From Collinsella aerofaciens (GTDB lineage: Bacteria > Actinomycetota > Coriobacteriia > Coriobacteriales > Coriobacteriaceae), in the NCBI RefSeq assembly GCF_005845035.1, contig NZ_SPFO01000006.1, positions 1-64,000 on the forward strand: a DNA stretch of 64,000 nt. Reading direction: 5' to 3'. A model generated the notes under the pieces. That model did not search any database. It had not been told where the DNA came from and saw only the letters and a list, made by a program, of their open reading frames with translations. The translations under genes were made by a program, and so were the position numbers. This document shows, one piece after another, positions 7,180-15,480 of the stretch (positions are counted from its first letter, which is position 1; every line of letters starts with the position of its first letter).

Positions 7180-8481
7180 ATGGATCAAACGCAGACGAGC
7201 AATAGCGCTCCCCTGCCCATGCAAGCCACTCCCCAACCGGAGCAAATGACCGTTTTACCTGCACAAAAACCCCTGGTAACCATTGTGCACGCATCAGTTG
7301 GATCGGGCCACAAAGCCGCCGCCAACGCGATTGCACAAGCATTTGACCTTATCCGCGGCACCAAGGGAATCCCTGAGGATATTGAAATTGAAGTGCTCGA
7401 TATCCTTGATTTTGGACGTATTAAATTCGACGGCAATAAGACCGCGGCTTCTTTTACGGGAGCCACACGCCCCATTTACGACCTGACCTGGCGATATACG
7501 CTTACGGGGCATCTTCTCTGGGGTGGCGGCACGGCATGGTCGCGAATTATGTTCCCCGCCTTCAACGAATATATTCGTCGCCGCAGGCCTATAGCCGTGG
7601 TCGCAACGCACATCACAGCAGCCAATGTTGCCGTGGGCGCCCGCGTTATCACGGGTATCGATTATCCGGTCATCTGCGTACCAACAGACTATGAAGTCGA
7701 AGGCTTTTGGCCCCACAAGGACACCGACCTGTTCTGCGTGGCCAACGAGTTTATGGCCGAAACGCTGCGCCCGCGCAAAGTTCCCGAGTCAAAGATCCGC
7801 ATAACTGGCATCCCCATCCGAGCCGGTTTCGATACCGATTACAAACGCGAAGATGAGCTCAGCAAGTTCAATCTCCCCATAGACAAAACCGTCGTATTGG
7901 TGATGGCCGGCGCCAGTTTGCCCCAACCATACGTGCGTTTCCGCGCCGCGATGGACCACACGCTCCCCTTCTTACGCAGCTTTGAGGACATGCACTTTGT
8001 CTTTTTACCGGGCAAGGATAAGGAATACGCCACCCGACTCAAAACGCTCTTCGACGCCATGAAGCTCGACAACGTCACGGTTCTGGACTACGTAGACGAC
8101 ATGGCGGCCCTCATGCACGGCTGCGACCTGGCAATCCTCAAATCGGGCGGACTCACCGTCACCGAGTGCCTGTGCGCTCATCTGCCGATGATCCTGCTGG
8201 GTAAATCATACGGTCAGGAAAAGGCCAACACCACAATGCTCACCGGCATGGGCGCCAGCATGCATGTCACCACCGCACGAGAACTCATCGTGACGTTGCG
8301 CCATCTCCACGATCATCCGGAGTCGCTCAAAGCGCTACTCACCAACGGCGAAGTACTACGCCGCCCCCACGCAGCCGAAGACATAGCCATCGCCACCATG
8401 GAGCTAGTAGGCAAACCCCAAAAGCGCAAACGAGCCTTCTGCCGCTTCTACTGGGGAGGAAAGCCCGCGCATATCCGCTAG
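7180..8481 (+). CDS. Glycosyltransferase family 28, diacylglycerol glycosyltransferase-like (UgtP/MGDG synthase type)
   Basis: About 433 residues. The N-terminal HASVGSGHKAAANAIAQAF motif is the signature of the MGDG-synthase-type acceptor domain. The C-terminal KSGGLTVTECLCAHLPMIL block binds the UDP-sugar, as in MurG. Relatives move glucose or galactose from UDP-sugar onto diacylglycerol, making membrane glycolipids and the anchor for lipoteichoic-type polymers. It has no signal peptide and should sit on the inner membrane face. AAGGGGAG precedes the ATG at 7180 by six bases. The exact sugar is not readable. The 3' end abuts the repeat element at 8495-8607. Confidence 0.8.
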   Translation: MDQTQTSNSAPLPMQATPQPEQMTVLPAQKPLVTIVHASVGSGHKAAANAIAQAFDLIRGTKGIPEDIEIEVLDILDFGRIKFDGNKTAASFTGATRPIYDLTWRYTLTGHLLWGGGTAWSRIMFPAFNEYIRRRRPIAVVATHITAANVAVGARVITGIDYPVICVPTDYEVEGFWPHKDTDLFCVANEFMAETLRPRKVPESKIRITGIPIRAGFDTDYKREDELSKFNLPIDKTVVLVMAGASLPQPYVRFRAAMDHTLPFLRSFEDMHFVFLPGKDKEYATRLKTLFDAMKLDNVTVLDYVDDMAALMHGCDLAILKSGGLTVTECLCAHLPMILLGKSYGQEKANTTMLTGMGASMHVTTARELIVTLRHLHDHPESLKALLTNGEVLRRPHAAEDIAIATMELVGKPQKRKRAFCRFYWGGKPAHIR

Positions 8482-8494
8482 CACCGGACTGTCC

Positions 8495-8607
8495 GCCGTG
8501 GCGCAGGCCGCCCACACATATCATTCCATGCTCAAACATTCTCGCTTCGCTTCGCTCGCTGCGAAACTGCGCGTGAAACGATATGTGTGGGCGGCCTGCG
8601 CCACGGC
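8495..8607 (-). repeat. Palindrome-embedded repeat, family 1, copy A
   Basis: The arms at 8495-8522 and 8580-8607 are perfect 28-bp inverted repeats (inner end ATATC/GATAT). The 57-base loop, read on the minus strand, contains GCGCAGTTTCGCAGCG and AGCGAGAATGTTTGAGCA, both also present in copy B. A short paired extension next to the arms (GTTTCA with TGGAAT) uses G-T wobbles, which is more natural for an RNA structure. Arm sequence is unrelated to copy B apart from the inner ATATC. Confidence 0.8.
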
Positions 8608-8681
8608 TATACGTACGCACTAGCAGCCATATCGGTTACCCTACTAAAAGCAGCGAAGGGAAACTCGAAAACAAAAAATCA

Positions 8682-8732
8682 AAGTAATCCGATCTGACAA
8701 AGGAGCCGTCTCTTTGTCAGATCGGATTACTT
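8682..8732. terminator. 21-bp bidirectional terminator hairpin
   Basis: Perfect 21-base arms (8682-8702 and 8712-8732, inner part GACAAAG/CTTTGTC) surround a 9-base loop, with an A-rich stretch on the left and TTGTT on the right. It serves both convergent genes. The apex (GACAAAG, GAGCC, TCT, CTTTGTC) resembles the apex of the terminator at 5302-5349, whereas the outer arms are different. Confidence 0.8.
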
Positions 8733-8806
8733 GTTAGACACAGCTTCTAGATACAGCATTAGGCTTCAGATGGGAAGCCATAACCGATTGCGAGCATGTA
8801 AACGTA

Positions 8807-8910
8807 GCTCGCCCCTGGGAGGCCCCTATATATCGTCCCGCGCGCAGTTTCGCAGCGCAGCGAGAATGTTTGAGCACGGGATGATATATAGGGGCCTCCC
8901 AGGGGCGAGC
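8807..8910 (+). repeat. Palindrome-embedded repeat, family 1, copy B
   Basis: The arms at 8807-8834 and 8883-8910 are perfect 28-bp inverted repeats. The core holds GCGCAGTTTCGCAGCG (8842-8857) and AGCGAGAATGTTTGAGCA (8859-8876), identical to copy A in the opposite orientation. The loop is 9 bases shorter than in copy A, and its GTCCCG/CGGGAT pairs replace the GTTTCA/TGGAAT pairs of copy A. Confidence 0.8.
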
Positions 8911-8945
8911 GGACATTACGACACTCCGTTCAACGAAGCAAAAGA

Positions 8946-9389
8946 CTAGGCGACGCCGCTGGAGCCGAAGCCTCCGTTGCCTCGATCGGTTTCGTCTAGT
9001 TCTTCTACTTCTATGAGGTTGACCGTGGGGACTTCTTGGATGACGAGTTGGGCTATGCGGTCACCTTTGTTGATTTGGATGTTGTTGGAGGGATCCAGGT
9101 TGATGAGGATAACCTTGAGTTCTCCTCGGTAGTGGGCGTCGATGAGGCCCGGCGTGTTGACTATAGACAGGCCCTGCTTGATGGCCAAGCCGCTGCGGGG
9201 CTGGACGAAGCCGGCGTAGCCATCGGGCAGGGCGATGGCCAGCCCGGTAGAGACCAGACGGCGTTCGAAGGGCTTCAGGACGCAGTCCTCGTTGGAGCGC
9301 AGATCCAAGCCGGCATCGGTGGGATGGGCGTATTTGGGAAGCTCGACGGTGGGGTCGAGACGCTTTATGTTGACGGTAATGTTGGACAT
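8946..9389 (-). CDS. dut: dUTP diphosphatase
   Basis: 147 residues of the trimeric dUTPase family; it hydrolyses dUTP to dUMP and pyrophosphate, keeping uracil out of DNA and supplying dTMP synthesis. The five motifs are in order: [37 protein letters not shown] and the C-terminal [10 protein letters not shown] that closes the active site. It starts 4 bases after the nrdR stop codon, so the two nucleotide-metabolism genes form an operon. Confidence 0.95.
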   Translation of the reverse strand: MSNITVNIKRLDPTVELPKYAHPTDAGLDLRSNEDCVLKPFERRLVSTGLAIALPDGYAGFVQPRSGLAIKQGLSIVNTPGLIDAHYRGELKVILINLDPSNNIQINKGDRIAQLVIQEVPTVNLIEVEELDETDRGNGGFGSSGVA

Positions 9390-9393
9390 GGAA

Positions 9394-9837
9394 TCACCTT
9401 AGCTTGTCGAGCTCTTGCAGAAACTCATCAACGTCTTTGAAATCGCGGTAGACCGAGGCAAAGCGGATGTACGCCACCTTGTCGATCTTGGCCAAGCGCT
9501 TGAGCACCATGTCACCCAACTCATGGGACGTAACGGCCGTCAGCGTGCGAGAGCGCAGCTCGACCTCGATGTCATCGATAATCTCATTGAGCTTCTTAGT
9601 GTCGATATCGCGCTTGATGGTGGCGCGCATCAAGCCGACGAGCAGCTTATTGCGATCGAACCGCTGCTTGGTTCCGTCCGACTTAATGACCTCGATTGGG
9701 TCTTCACATCGCTCGAACGTTGTAAAGCGATAGTTACACGAGCAGCATTCGCGACGGCGCTTAATGGTGTTGTTTGACTCCTGCATACGGGAATCAACGA
9801 CGCGGGTATGTGCCTTGCCGCATTTGGGACAGCGCAT
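9394..9837 (-). CDS. nrdR: Transcriptional repressor NrdR
   Basis: 147 residues, normal for the family. An N-terminal zinc ribbon (CPKC ... CCSCNYRF) is followed by an ATP-cone domain that senses ATP/dATP. NrdR represses ribonucleotide reductase operons; none lies in this window. GGAGG precedes the ATG by four bases. It is co-transcribed with dut. Confidence 0.95.
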   Translation of the reverse strand: MRCPKCGKAHTRVVDSRMQESNNTIKRRRECCSCNYRFTTFERCEDPIEVIKSDGTKQRFDRNKLLVGLMRATIKRDIDTKKLNEIIDDIEVELRSRTLTAVTSHELGDMVLKRLAKIDKVAYIRFASVYRDFKDVDEFLQELDKLR

Positions 9838-9888
9838 GGTACCTCCTCTTAAACGATAACAAGGGTACCATGCGCAGCGCGATAATGA

Positions 9889-10338
9889 TTACGAACGAGC
9901 AGGAACCTTAAGATACGCACCGGCGGCGAGCGAACCATGCTCCAGATGATTGACGTTACGGATCATGTCGGAAGTCTCTTGCGTGGAAAGGCCTTCGATT
10001 GGATATTCCTCGGCAAGCGACCAAAGAGAATCGCCAGGCTGAACGCGAATGGTCTCGTAGGTAACGTTGGAAACGGACTCGGCATACGCGGCGTGACGAG
10101 CGCTAAAGACCGACGTAGCGAGGACAAAAAAGAGCGTGAGCGCAACGGCGACGGCAACAATCGTCGGAACCTTAAGGGAAAGGCGGGCCGGCGCGACTGC
10201 AGCCTGCTGATTGCAAGCAGGCTTTACGGTCAAAGGCTGAAAGCCGGAGCGGCCACCCTGAACAACCGTAAAAGTGGGTGCTGCAGGCGTCTCGAGCTTA
10301 AGGGCGAGGTTTCCCTGGACCATATTCGTTGCGTTCAT
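9889..10338 (-). CDS. LysM-domain membrane protein, probable SOS cell-division inhibitor (YneA/DivS-like)
   Basis: About 149 residues with one transmembrane segment (near residues 65-85) and a C-terminal LysM domain (IRVQPGDSLWSLAEEY). It is transcribed divergently from lexA across three SOS boxes. This is the arrangement of yneA-lexA in Bacillus and divS-lexA in Corynebacterium, where the protein delays septation after DNA damage. Two ATG codons are adjacent; the second (10338) is better spaced from the AGGAG site. Function rests on context and architecture, because YneA-type proteins are poorly conserved in sequence. Confidence 0.75.
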   Translation of the reverse strand: MNATNMVQGNLALKLETPAAPTFTVVQGGRSGFQPLTVKPACNQQAAVAPARLSLKVPTIVAVAVALTLFFVLATSVFSARHAAYAESVSNVTYETIRVQPGDSLWSLAEEYPIEGLSTQETSDMIRNVNHLEHGSLAAGAYLKVPARS

Positions 10339-10408
10339 CATGTTCTCCTCTCGCGTGTTTTGCTGAAAACAGTTTTATCAAGCCGCGCGGACAAAAATGT
10401 CTAGCGCG

Positions 10409-10422
10409 AGAACGAATGTTCG
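10409..10422. promoter_or_regulatory. SOS box 1 (lexA/LysM intergenic)
   Basis: AGAACGAATGTTCG matches the Gram-positive/actinobacterial LexA site GAAC-N4-GTTC. Confidence 0.75.
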
Positions 10423-10436
10423 GTTATTATTATCTT

Positions 10437-10450
10437 CGAACAGTTGTTCC
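10437..10450. promoter_or_regulatory. SOS box 2 (lexA/LysM intergenic)
   Basis: CGAACAGTTGTTCC matches CGAAC-N4-GTTCG with one deviation. Its start is 28 bases from that of box 1 and of box 3, so the three sites are evenly spaced. Confidence 0.8.
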
Positions 10451-10464
10451 TGTCAAGCAAAATT

Positions 10465-10478
10465 CGAACATTTGTTTG
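10465..10478. promoter_or_regulatory. SOS box 3 (nearest lexA)
   Basis: CGAACATTTGTTTG lies 24 bases before the lexA start codon and should mediate autoregulation. Confidence 0.75.
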
Positions 10479-10501
10479 ACATGGGTAGAGAGGATGCCCT
10501 G

Positions 10502-11146
10502 ATGGCTCGCAAAATTACCAAGCGTCAGCAGCAAATTTACGACTTCATCAAGGAATATCAGCAGGAGAAGGGTTATCCGCCCAGCGTGCGCGAGATGGCA
10601 TCTGCCGTGGGCCTATCCTCTCCCAGCACCGTGCACGCCCATCTCTCTGCCCTGGAGGCGCGCGGGCTACTCAAGCGCGATGCCACCAAACCACGTGCTC
10701 TGGAACTCTTTAACGAGGACGGTTCCTCTGTCTCAATTTCTAAATCTGACGAGCCCACCGCACCTCGCGGAACGGTCTCGCTACCGCTCGTTGGTCGCGT
10801 CGCGGCTGGGATTCCCATTCTGGCCGAACAGAATATCGAAGACACTTTTACTATCCCGACCGAAATCGCCACCGATCAGGGTTCCTTTATCCTTGAGGTG
10901 CATGGGAGCTCAATGATCAATGTCGGCATCTTCAATGGCGATTACATCATCGTCCGTGAACAAAAGAGTGCCATGAACGGCGAAATTGTCGTGGCCATGA
11001 TTGATGGTTCAGCGACCGTCAAGACGTTCTACAAGGAGCAGGGACGCGTACGCCTGCAGCCCGAGAATGACACCATGGAGCCTATCTATGCAACGAATCC
11101 CGTTATCTTGGGCAAAGTCGTCGGCTTGATGCGCCGGTTCTCGTAA
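10502..11146 (+). CDS. lexA: LexA repressor
   Basis: 214 residues. The N-terminal winged helix (to about residue 65) contains VREMASAVGLSSPSTVHAHL. The autocleavage site is Ala102-Gly103 (VAAGIP), and the catalytic dyad is Ser137 (HGSSM) and Lys174 (SATVKTF). RecA filaments on single-stranded DNA trigger self-cleavage and release the SOS regulon; recA at 19472-20620 carries a perfect SOS box. The start at 10502 has AGAGAGGA upstream. The reading frame extends 35 codons further back but runs through the SOS boxes, so that part is not coding. Confidence 0.95.
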   Translation: MARKITKRQQQIYDFIKEYQQEKGYPPSVREMASAVGLSSPSTVHAHLSALEARGLLKRDATKPRALELFNEDGSSVSISKSDEPTAPRGTVSLPLVGRVAAGIPILAEQNIEDTFTIPTEIATDQGSFILEVHGSSMINVGIFNGDYIIVREQKSAMNGEIVVAMIDGSATVKTFYKEQGRVRLQPENDTMEPIYATNPVILGKVVGLMRRFS

Positions 11147-11849
11147 TGCAGAAACGCATCACCATCTTTGATACCGTCCGCGGGTTTACGATGATTTCAA
11201 TGGCAGGTTTTCACGCTTGCTACGATCTTGCCTACCTGTACGGTTGGGATATGCCCTGGTTTACACAGACCGTCTTTCAAGACATCTGGCGTGCCAGCAT
11301 CAGCTGGGTATTCCTGTTTATCGCGGGTTGGATGTGCACCCTTTCGCGCAACAATATCAAACGTGCCGCCAAATACGCCTTAGCAGCACTCGTCGTCTGG
11401 TTGGCAACAACACTTGTCTCAATTGACGATTCTGTTAATTTTGGCATCATCTACTGCATGGCCGCATGTACCGGCATCGTGGCGTTGACCGATCCCGTCC
11501 TTAAGAAGATATCGGCGAGATGGGGCATGTCCCTATGCCTTTTGTTGTTTGCCCTCACCTGGAGCATCCCCAAAACGATCTACCCTGTCCCCCACCTGGC
11601 GTGGCTGGGATTTCCGAGCCGGGGTTTGTCTCAGGTGATTACTACCCCATCATCCCGTTTTTCTTTATGTATCTTGCAGGATACTACGCCGCACACATAG
11701 CGAAGGGAATCGATAAGACCGCCCCAAGCTGGGCCTACGCCAATCCCGTCCCGGCGCTCGCCAGCCTTGGACGTCATGCACTCCCCTTTTATCTGCTGCA
11801 TCAGCCCATTATTCTGGGCTTTTTGGAGCTCGTCTACTCGGTGCGATAA
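11146..11849 (+). pseudogene. Frameshifted DUF1624/HGSNAT-like membrane acyltransferase
   Basis: The start codon overlaps the lexA stop (TAATG), so translation is coupled. The N-terminal ITIFDTVRGFTMISMAGFHA is typical of the heparan-alpha-glucosaminide acetyltransferase-like family, followed by several membrane segments. At about 11611-11620 the frame is lost. The first frame continues with unrelated residues to a stop at 11700, while the family sequence (PGFVSGDYYPIIPFFFMYLAGYY, then LGRHALPFYLLHQP) continues one frame over to 11849. A single missing base after TTTCC explains it. It is either a recent loss of function or a sequencing error. The last 16 bases overlap hflX, which is convergent. 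Confidence 0.75.
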
Positions 11850-13123
11850 CGCTTAAGCCGCGGCGCGATACGAACCGGCAGCTTCGCCACAATACGAACG
11901 CCGTCCTCAAGATATTCCTCGTGCAAAAGGGTTCCCTGTTCATGCACCAGCGTGATGAGGGCGCCCTCGCGATACGGGATATCAGCAGAGAGCAACACAT
12001 CGGTGGCAGCTGCCTCACGAGCAATACGGTCGACGAGATCGTCGAGTCCCTCGCCCGTCTGGGCCGAGAACAGCACGGCCTCGGGATAGCGACGACGGAA
12101 ACTCAATCGATCAACGCTATCGAGAAGATCGATTTTATTGAACACCGTAAGCGTCAAACGCTCGCCGGCACCGATCTCGTCAAGAACGCGATCGACTGCC
12201 TCGAGCTGGCGCTCGTAGTCCTCATCAGAGGCATCCACAACTTTAAGGATCAGATCGGCACCAAGAACCTCAGACAGTGTGGACTTAAAGGCATCAACGA
12301 GACCATGCGGTAGCTTTTGAATAAAGCCAACGGTATCGGTAATCGTCATGCCACGACCGCCGGGCAGGCGATACGAACGCGTCGTCGGGTCGAGCGTAGC
12401 AAACAGCTTGTCCTGCGAAAGTACCGTAGATCCGGTCAGACGATTGAGCAACGTCGATTTACCCGCATTGGTATAACCGGCTAACGCGACGCGAAACGCC
12501 GGTGACTCAATGCGGCTCTTAGACTGGACATCGCGACGCTGTTCAACCTGCTTGAGCTCACGACGAAGCGCAGCGATCTTATTACGAATGAGGCGACGGT
12601 CAACCTCGAGCTGGCTTTCACCCTGGCCAAAGCGCGAACCGATGCCGCCGCGCGTCTGCTCCTTGGCAAGATGGCTCCACATGCCACGCAGACGAGGCAA
12701 CAGATATTGAAGCTGCGCCAGCTGTACCTGTAGGCGTCCCTCACGCGTCTGAGCATGCAGGCCAAAGATATCCAAGATCAGTGCTGTACGATCGATAATC
12801 TTTACCGGCTCACCCACGGCTTTCTCCAAATAGGATTGCTGCGAGGGCGATAAATCGTCGTCGAAGATAACAACATCGACATCCATACGATGCACGAGCC
12901 CGCAAAGCTCCTCAACCTTACCGGAGCCGATAAACGATTTTGGATACGGCTTAACCAGACGCTGTGACAAACGCGCCACGCACTGGGCGCCAGCCGTATG
13001 GGCCAGGCGCTCAAGCTCGTCAAGCGAACGATCGAGCGGCCATGCATTGTCGTGCCACTCAACACCAACTAATATGGCACGCTCGGGCTCGGGTGCCGTG
13101 GGAACAAGGGGGAAACGGGCCAT
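11834..13123 (-). CDS. hflX: GTPase HflX
   Basis: 429 residues. The N-terminal HflX domain (IGSGKVEELCGLV, VDVVIFDDDLSPSQQ) is followed by an Arg/Lys-rich helical linker and a G domain with P-loop GYTNAGKS (near 216), DTVG and NKID. HflX binds the 50S subunit and rescues stalled or heat-damaged ribosomes. Its ATG overlaps the miaA stop by one base (TAATG), so miaB-miaA-hflX is a translationally coupled operon; miaA next to hflX is also the order in enterobacteria. Confidence 0.94.
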   Translation of the reverse strand: MARFPLVPTAPEPERAILVGVEWHDNAWPLDRSLDELERLAHTAGAQCVARLSQRLVKPYPKSFIGSGKVEELCGLVHRMDVDVVIFDDDLSPSQQSYLEKAVGEPVKIIDRTALILDIFGLHAQTREGRLQVQLAQLQYLLPRLRGMWSHLAKEQTRGGIGSRFGQGESQLEVDRRLIRNKIAALRRELKQVEQRRDVQSKSRIESPAFRVALAGYTNAGKSTLLNRLTGSTVLSQDKLFATLDPTTRSYRLPGGRGMTITDTVGFIQKLPHGLVDAFKSTLSEVLGADLILKVVDASDEDYERQLEAVDRVLDEIGAGERLTLTVFNKIDLLDSVDRLSFRRRYPEAVLFSAQTGEGLDDLVDRIAREAAATDVLLSADIPYREGALITLVHEQGTLLHEEYLEDGVRIVAKLPVRIAPRLKRYRTE

Positions 13124-14061
13124 TAGGCAGCCTCAATACGATGCAGGATGTCCTCAACGACCTCATCGATCGTAAACTCGTCCATATCAAACCACACGAT
13201 ACGGTCATCGCGCTTAAACCACGAAAGCTGACGCTTGGCATAACGACGCGAACGCATCTTAATGAGCTCGCGAGCCTCATCCATGCTCATCACGCCATTA
13301 AAAGCATCGATAATCTCTTTATAGCCAATTGCCTGCATCGACGTCAGGGCATCTCCCAGCCCCTGGTCCATCAGACCGCGAACCTCATCGACAAGACCCT
13401 GTTCAAACATCAGATCGACACGTAGGTTAATGCGCTCGTAGAGAACCTCGCGATTACGCGTCAGACCAAACCATAGAGCATGATAATGCTCGCGCGGAAC
13501 ACTAAACTGACTTTTTTGCTGTGCATAGGAGATACCATCATCGTGCATTTCGAGCGCACGAATCACGCGGCGAACATTATGGGGGTGGATGACCGCAGCG
13601 GACTCGGGGTCACGCTCGGCAAGCAGGGCATGCAGTTCTTCCTCACCAATACGCTCGGCAAGCTCCTGATAGCCCGCACGGCGATCGTCCTCAAGTTCGC
13701 CCGAGGGAAAGTCCATCTCATCGAGGGCGGCCTTGAGATACAGCCCCGTACCTCCGCAAAAAACCGGCAGGCAACCCGAACCAAGGAGACGTTCAACATG
13801 CGCGCGAGCGTCAGCCTGATAAAGCGCAGCAGAATATGCCACACCCGGCTCCACAATGTCGACGAGACGCAGCGGCGCCGTACACTCATCGGGCGCCATC
13901 TTTGCGGTACCGATGTCCATGCCGCGATAGATTTGCATCGCATCGCACGACAGCACTTCGGACGAAAGACGAGCGGCCAAACGGTCGGCAACATCACTCT
14001 TACCAACCGCCGTCGGACCGACGATCGCAACGGCGGAAAGACCTGCCTCGGAAGAAACCAT
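13123..14061 (-). CDS. miaA: tRNA dimethylallyltransferase
   Basis: 312 residues. It adds a dimethylallyl group to A37 of tRNAs reading U-starting codons. The P-loop GPTAVGKS is at the N-terminus, with DAMQIYRGMDIGTAK and KMRSRRYAKRQLSWFK blocks as in the family. It overlaps both miaB (upstream) and hflX (downstream) by one base (TAATG). Together with MiaB it makes ms2i6A37. Confidence 0.95.
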   Translation of the reverse strand: MVSSEAGLSAVAIVGPTAVGKSDVADRLAARLSSEVLSCDAMQIYRGMDIGTAKMAPDECTAPLRLVDIVEPGVAYSAALYQADARAHVERLLGSGCLPVFCGGTGLYLKAALDEMDFPSGELEDDRRAGYQELAERIGEEELHALLAERDPESAAVIHPHNVRRVIRALEMHDDGISYAQQKSQFSVPREHYHALWFGLTRNREVLYERINLRVDLMFEQGLVDEVRGLMDQGLGDALTSMQAIGYKEIIDAFNGVMSMDEARELIKMRSRRYAKRQLSWFKRDDRIVWFDMDEFTIDEVVEDILHRIEAA

Positions 14062-15431
14062 TAGCGCGGCTCGCCCACAACGGAACCGGACAAATACCAG
14101 GTCTTGGCAACATCAACGTCAACATCAACGATCTTGCCAACAAGCTGATCGATGCTGTAACCCTCGGGGATAGGCGCATGCACGGTCTGATTCTTGGGAC
14201 TCTTGCCAAGCAGGACCGTGTCGTTCTTTTTACTCGTTCCCTCAATGAGCGCCGGCACCACAGTATGAAGCTCACCCTGGTTATACTCGTGTGCAGTGGT
14301 CTCGATAACCTTAACCAGGCGGTTGAAACGCTCGAGAATAACCTCATGCGGCGTAGGATCATCAATCTCGGCGGCCGGGGTACCGGCGCGCTTGGAATAG
14401 ATGAAGGTATAGGCCTGAGCATAGCGGACCGTCTCGGCAAGTGAGAGCGTCTGCTCAAAGTCTTCTTCAGTCTCGCCCGGGAAGCCAACGATAATGTCGG
14501 TCGAGAGCGCGATGTCGGGCATGCGGTTGCGAATGCGATCGACCAGGCCCAGATAGTCCTCGCGTGTATAACGGCGATTCATCTCTTTGAGGATCCGCGT
14601 CGAACCTGACTGGACGGCCAGGTGCAGCTGCGGCATAACGGCAGGCGTCTCGGCCATGGCGTCGATGGTCTCGGGCAGCAGGTCCTTGGGATGCGAAGAC
14701 GTAAAGAAGATGCGCTCCACGCCCGTATCGCCCACGGCGCGCAGCAAGTCGGCAAAGCGCGGCTTACCAAACAAATCGCGGCCATATGAGTTAACGTTTT
14801 GGCCCAGCAGCGTAATCTCACGCACGCCCTGGCGCACCAAGCCGGTCACCTCGTCGACAATCTCCTCGAAGGGGCGACTCTTTTCGCGACCGCGCACGTA
14901 CGGCACGATGCAGTAGGTGCAGAAGTTATTGCAGCCCGTCATGATGGGCACCCAGGCGTGATACTGCGTCTCACGGTGCCACGGCATACTCATGGCATCC
15001 GTATCCTCATGCTCATTGGTGCGGATATGACGCTTGCCGTCCAGGAACGCCTCGGCAATGAGCTCGGCCACATGTGCGATGGAATGCGTGCCAAAGATGA
15101 CATTGACGTTATCGACGTTGGTGAGCAGACCCTCGCCATCGCGTTGCGCGATGCAACCACCAACGGCAACCACGCGCTTGCCCGAAGGCGAAGGCGGCAG
15201 GCTTTTGCAGGAATTGCACTGACCGTACAGGCGAGTATCGGCGGCCTCACGCACACAGCATGTCATGAAGACAACGATATCGGCATGCTCGGGATCGAGC
15301 GCCATGAGACAGCCATACGAATCAAGCAGACCGCTCACGCGCTCGGAATCGTGCTGATTCATCTGGCAGCCAAAGGTGCGGATAAAGTAGGTTTTACCGG
15401 CAAGAATATCGCGTACGGAACGCTGGTCCAT
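14061..15431 (-). CDS. miaB: tRNA-2-methylthio-N6-dimethylallyladenosine synthase
   Basis: A radical-SAM methylthiotransferase of about 456 residues acting on i6A37 made by MiaA. The first cluster uses cysteines in RTFGCQMNQHD, FMTCCVREAA and GGCIAQ; the radical-SAM cluster is TGCNNFCTYCIVPYVRG; a TRAM domain is C-terminal. The frame is open far upstream (to 15626) and that part overlaps spoVS. The true start is near 15431-15437, where AGGA lies just upstream; 15431 gives the better spacing. Confidence 0.93.
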   Translation of the reverse strand: MDQRSVRDILAGKTYFIRTFGCQMNQHDSERVSGLLDSYGCLMALDPEHADIVVFMTCCVREAADTRLYGQCNSCKSLPPSPSGKRVVAVGGCIAQRDGEGLLTNVDNVNVIFGTHSIAHVAELIAEAFLDGKRHIRTNEHEDTDAMSMPWHRETQYHAWVPIMTGCNNFCTYCIVPYVRGREKSRPFEEIVDEVTGLVRQGVREITLLGQNVNSYGRDLFGKPRFADLLRAVGDTGVERIFFTSSHPKDLLPETIDAMAETPAVMPQLHLAVQSGSTRILKEMNRRYTREDYLGLVDRIRNRMPDIALSTDIIVGFPGETEEDFEQTLSLAETVRYAQAYTFIYSKRAGTPAAEIDDPTPHEVILERFNRLVKVIETTAHEYNQGELHTVVPALIEGTSKKNDTVLLGKSPKNQTVHAPIPEGYSIDQLVGKIVDVDVDVAKTWYLSGSVVGEPR

Positions 15432-15480
15432 GTGCATAAGTCCTAACGATGGAAGGAAGGCGAATCGAGGCAAGCAGAAG

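Larger units (their letters stand above)
8482..8945. other. Gene-free region with three long hairpins
   Basis: This 464-base gap lies between convergent genes (glycosyltransferase and dut). It holds two palindrome-embedded repeats of one family in opposite orientation (8495-8607 and 8807-8910), a 21-bp bidirectional terminator (8682-8732), and a small hairpin GGCTTC/GAAGCC (8762-8767, 8774-8779). No coding potential is convincing. Confidence 0.7.

Noticed and set aside
8495..8910. CRISPR array
   Set aside because: The repeats are inverted, only two copies exist and there is no regular spacer pattern or cas gene.
10397..10501. N-terminal extension of LexA
   Set aside because: It would translate the SOS boxes; AGAGAGGA and the conserved LexA N-terminus place the start at 10502.
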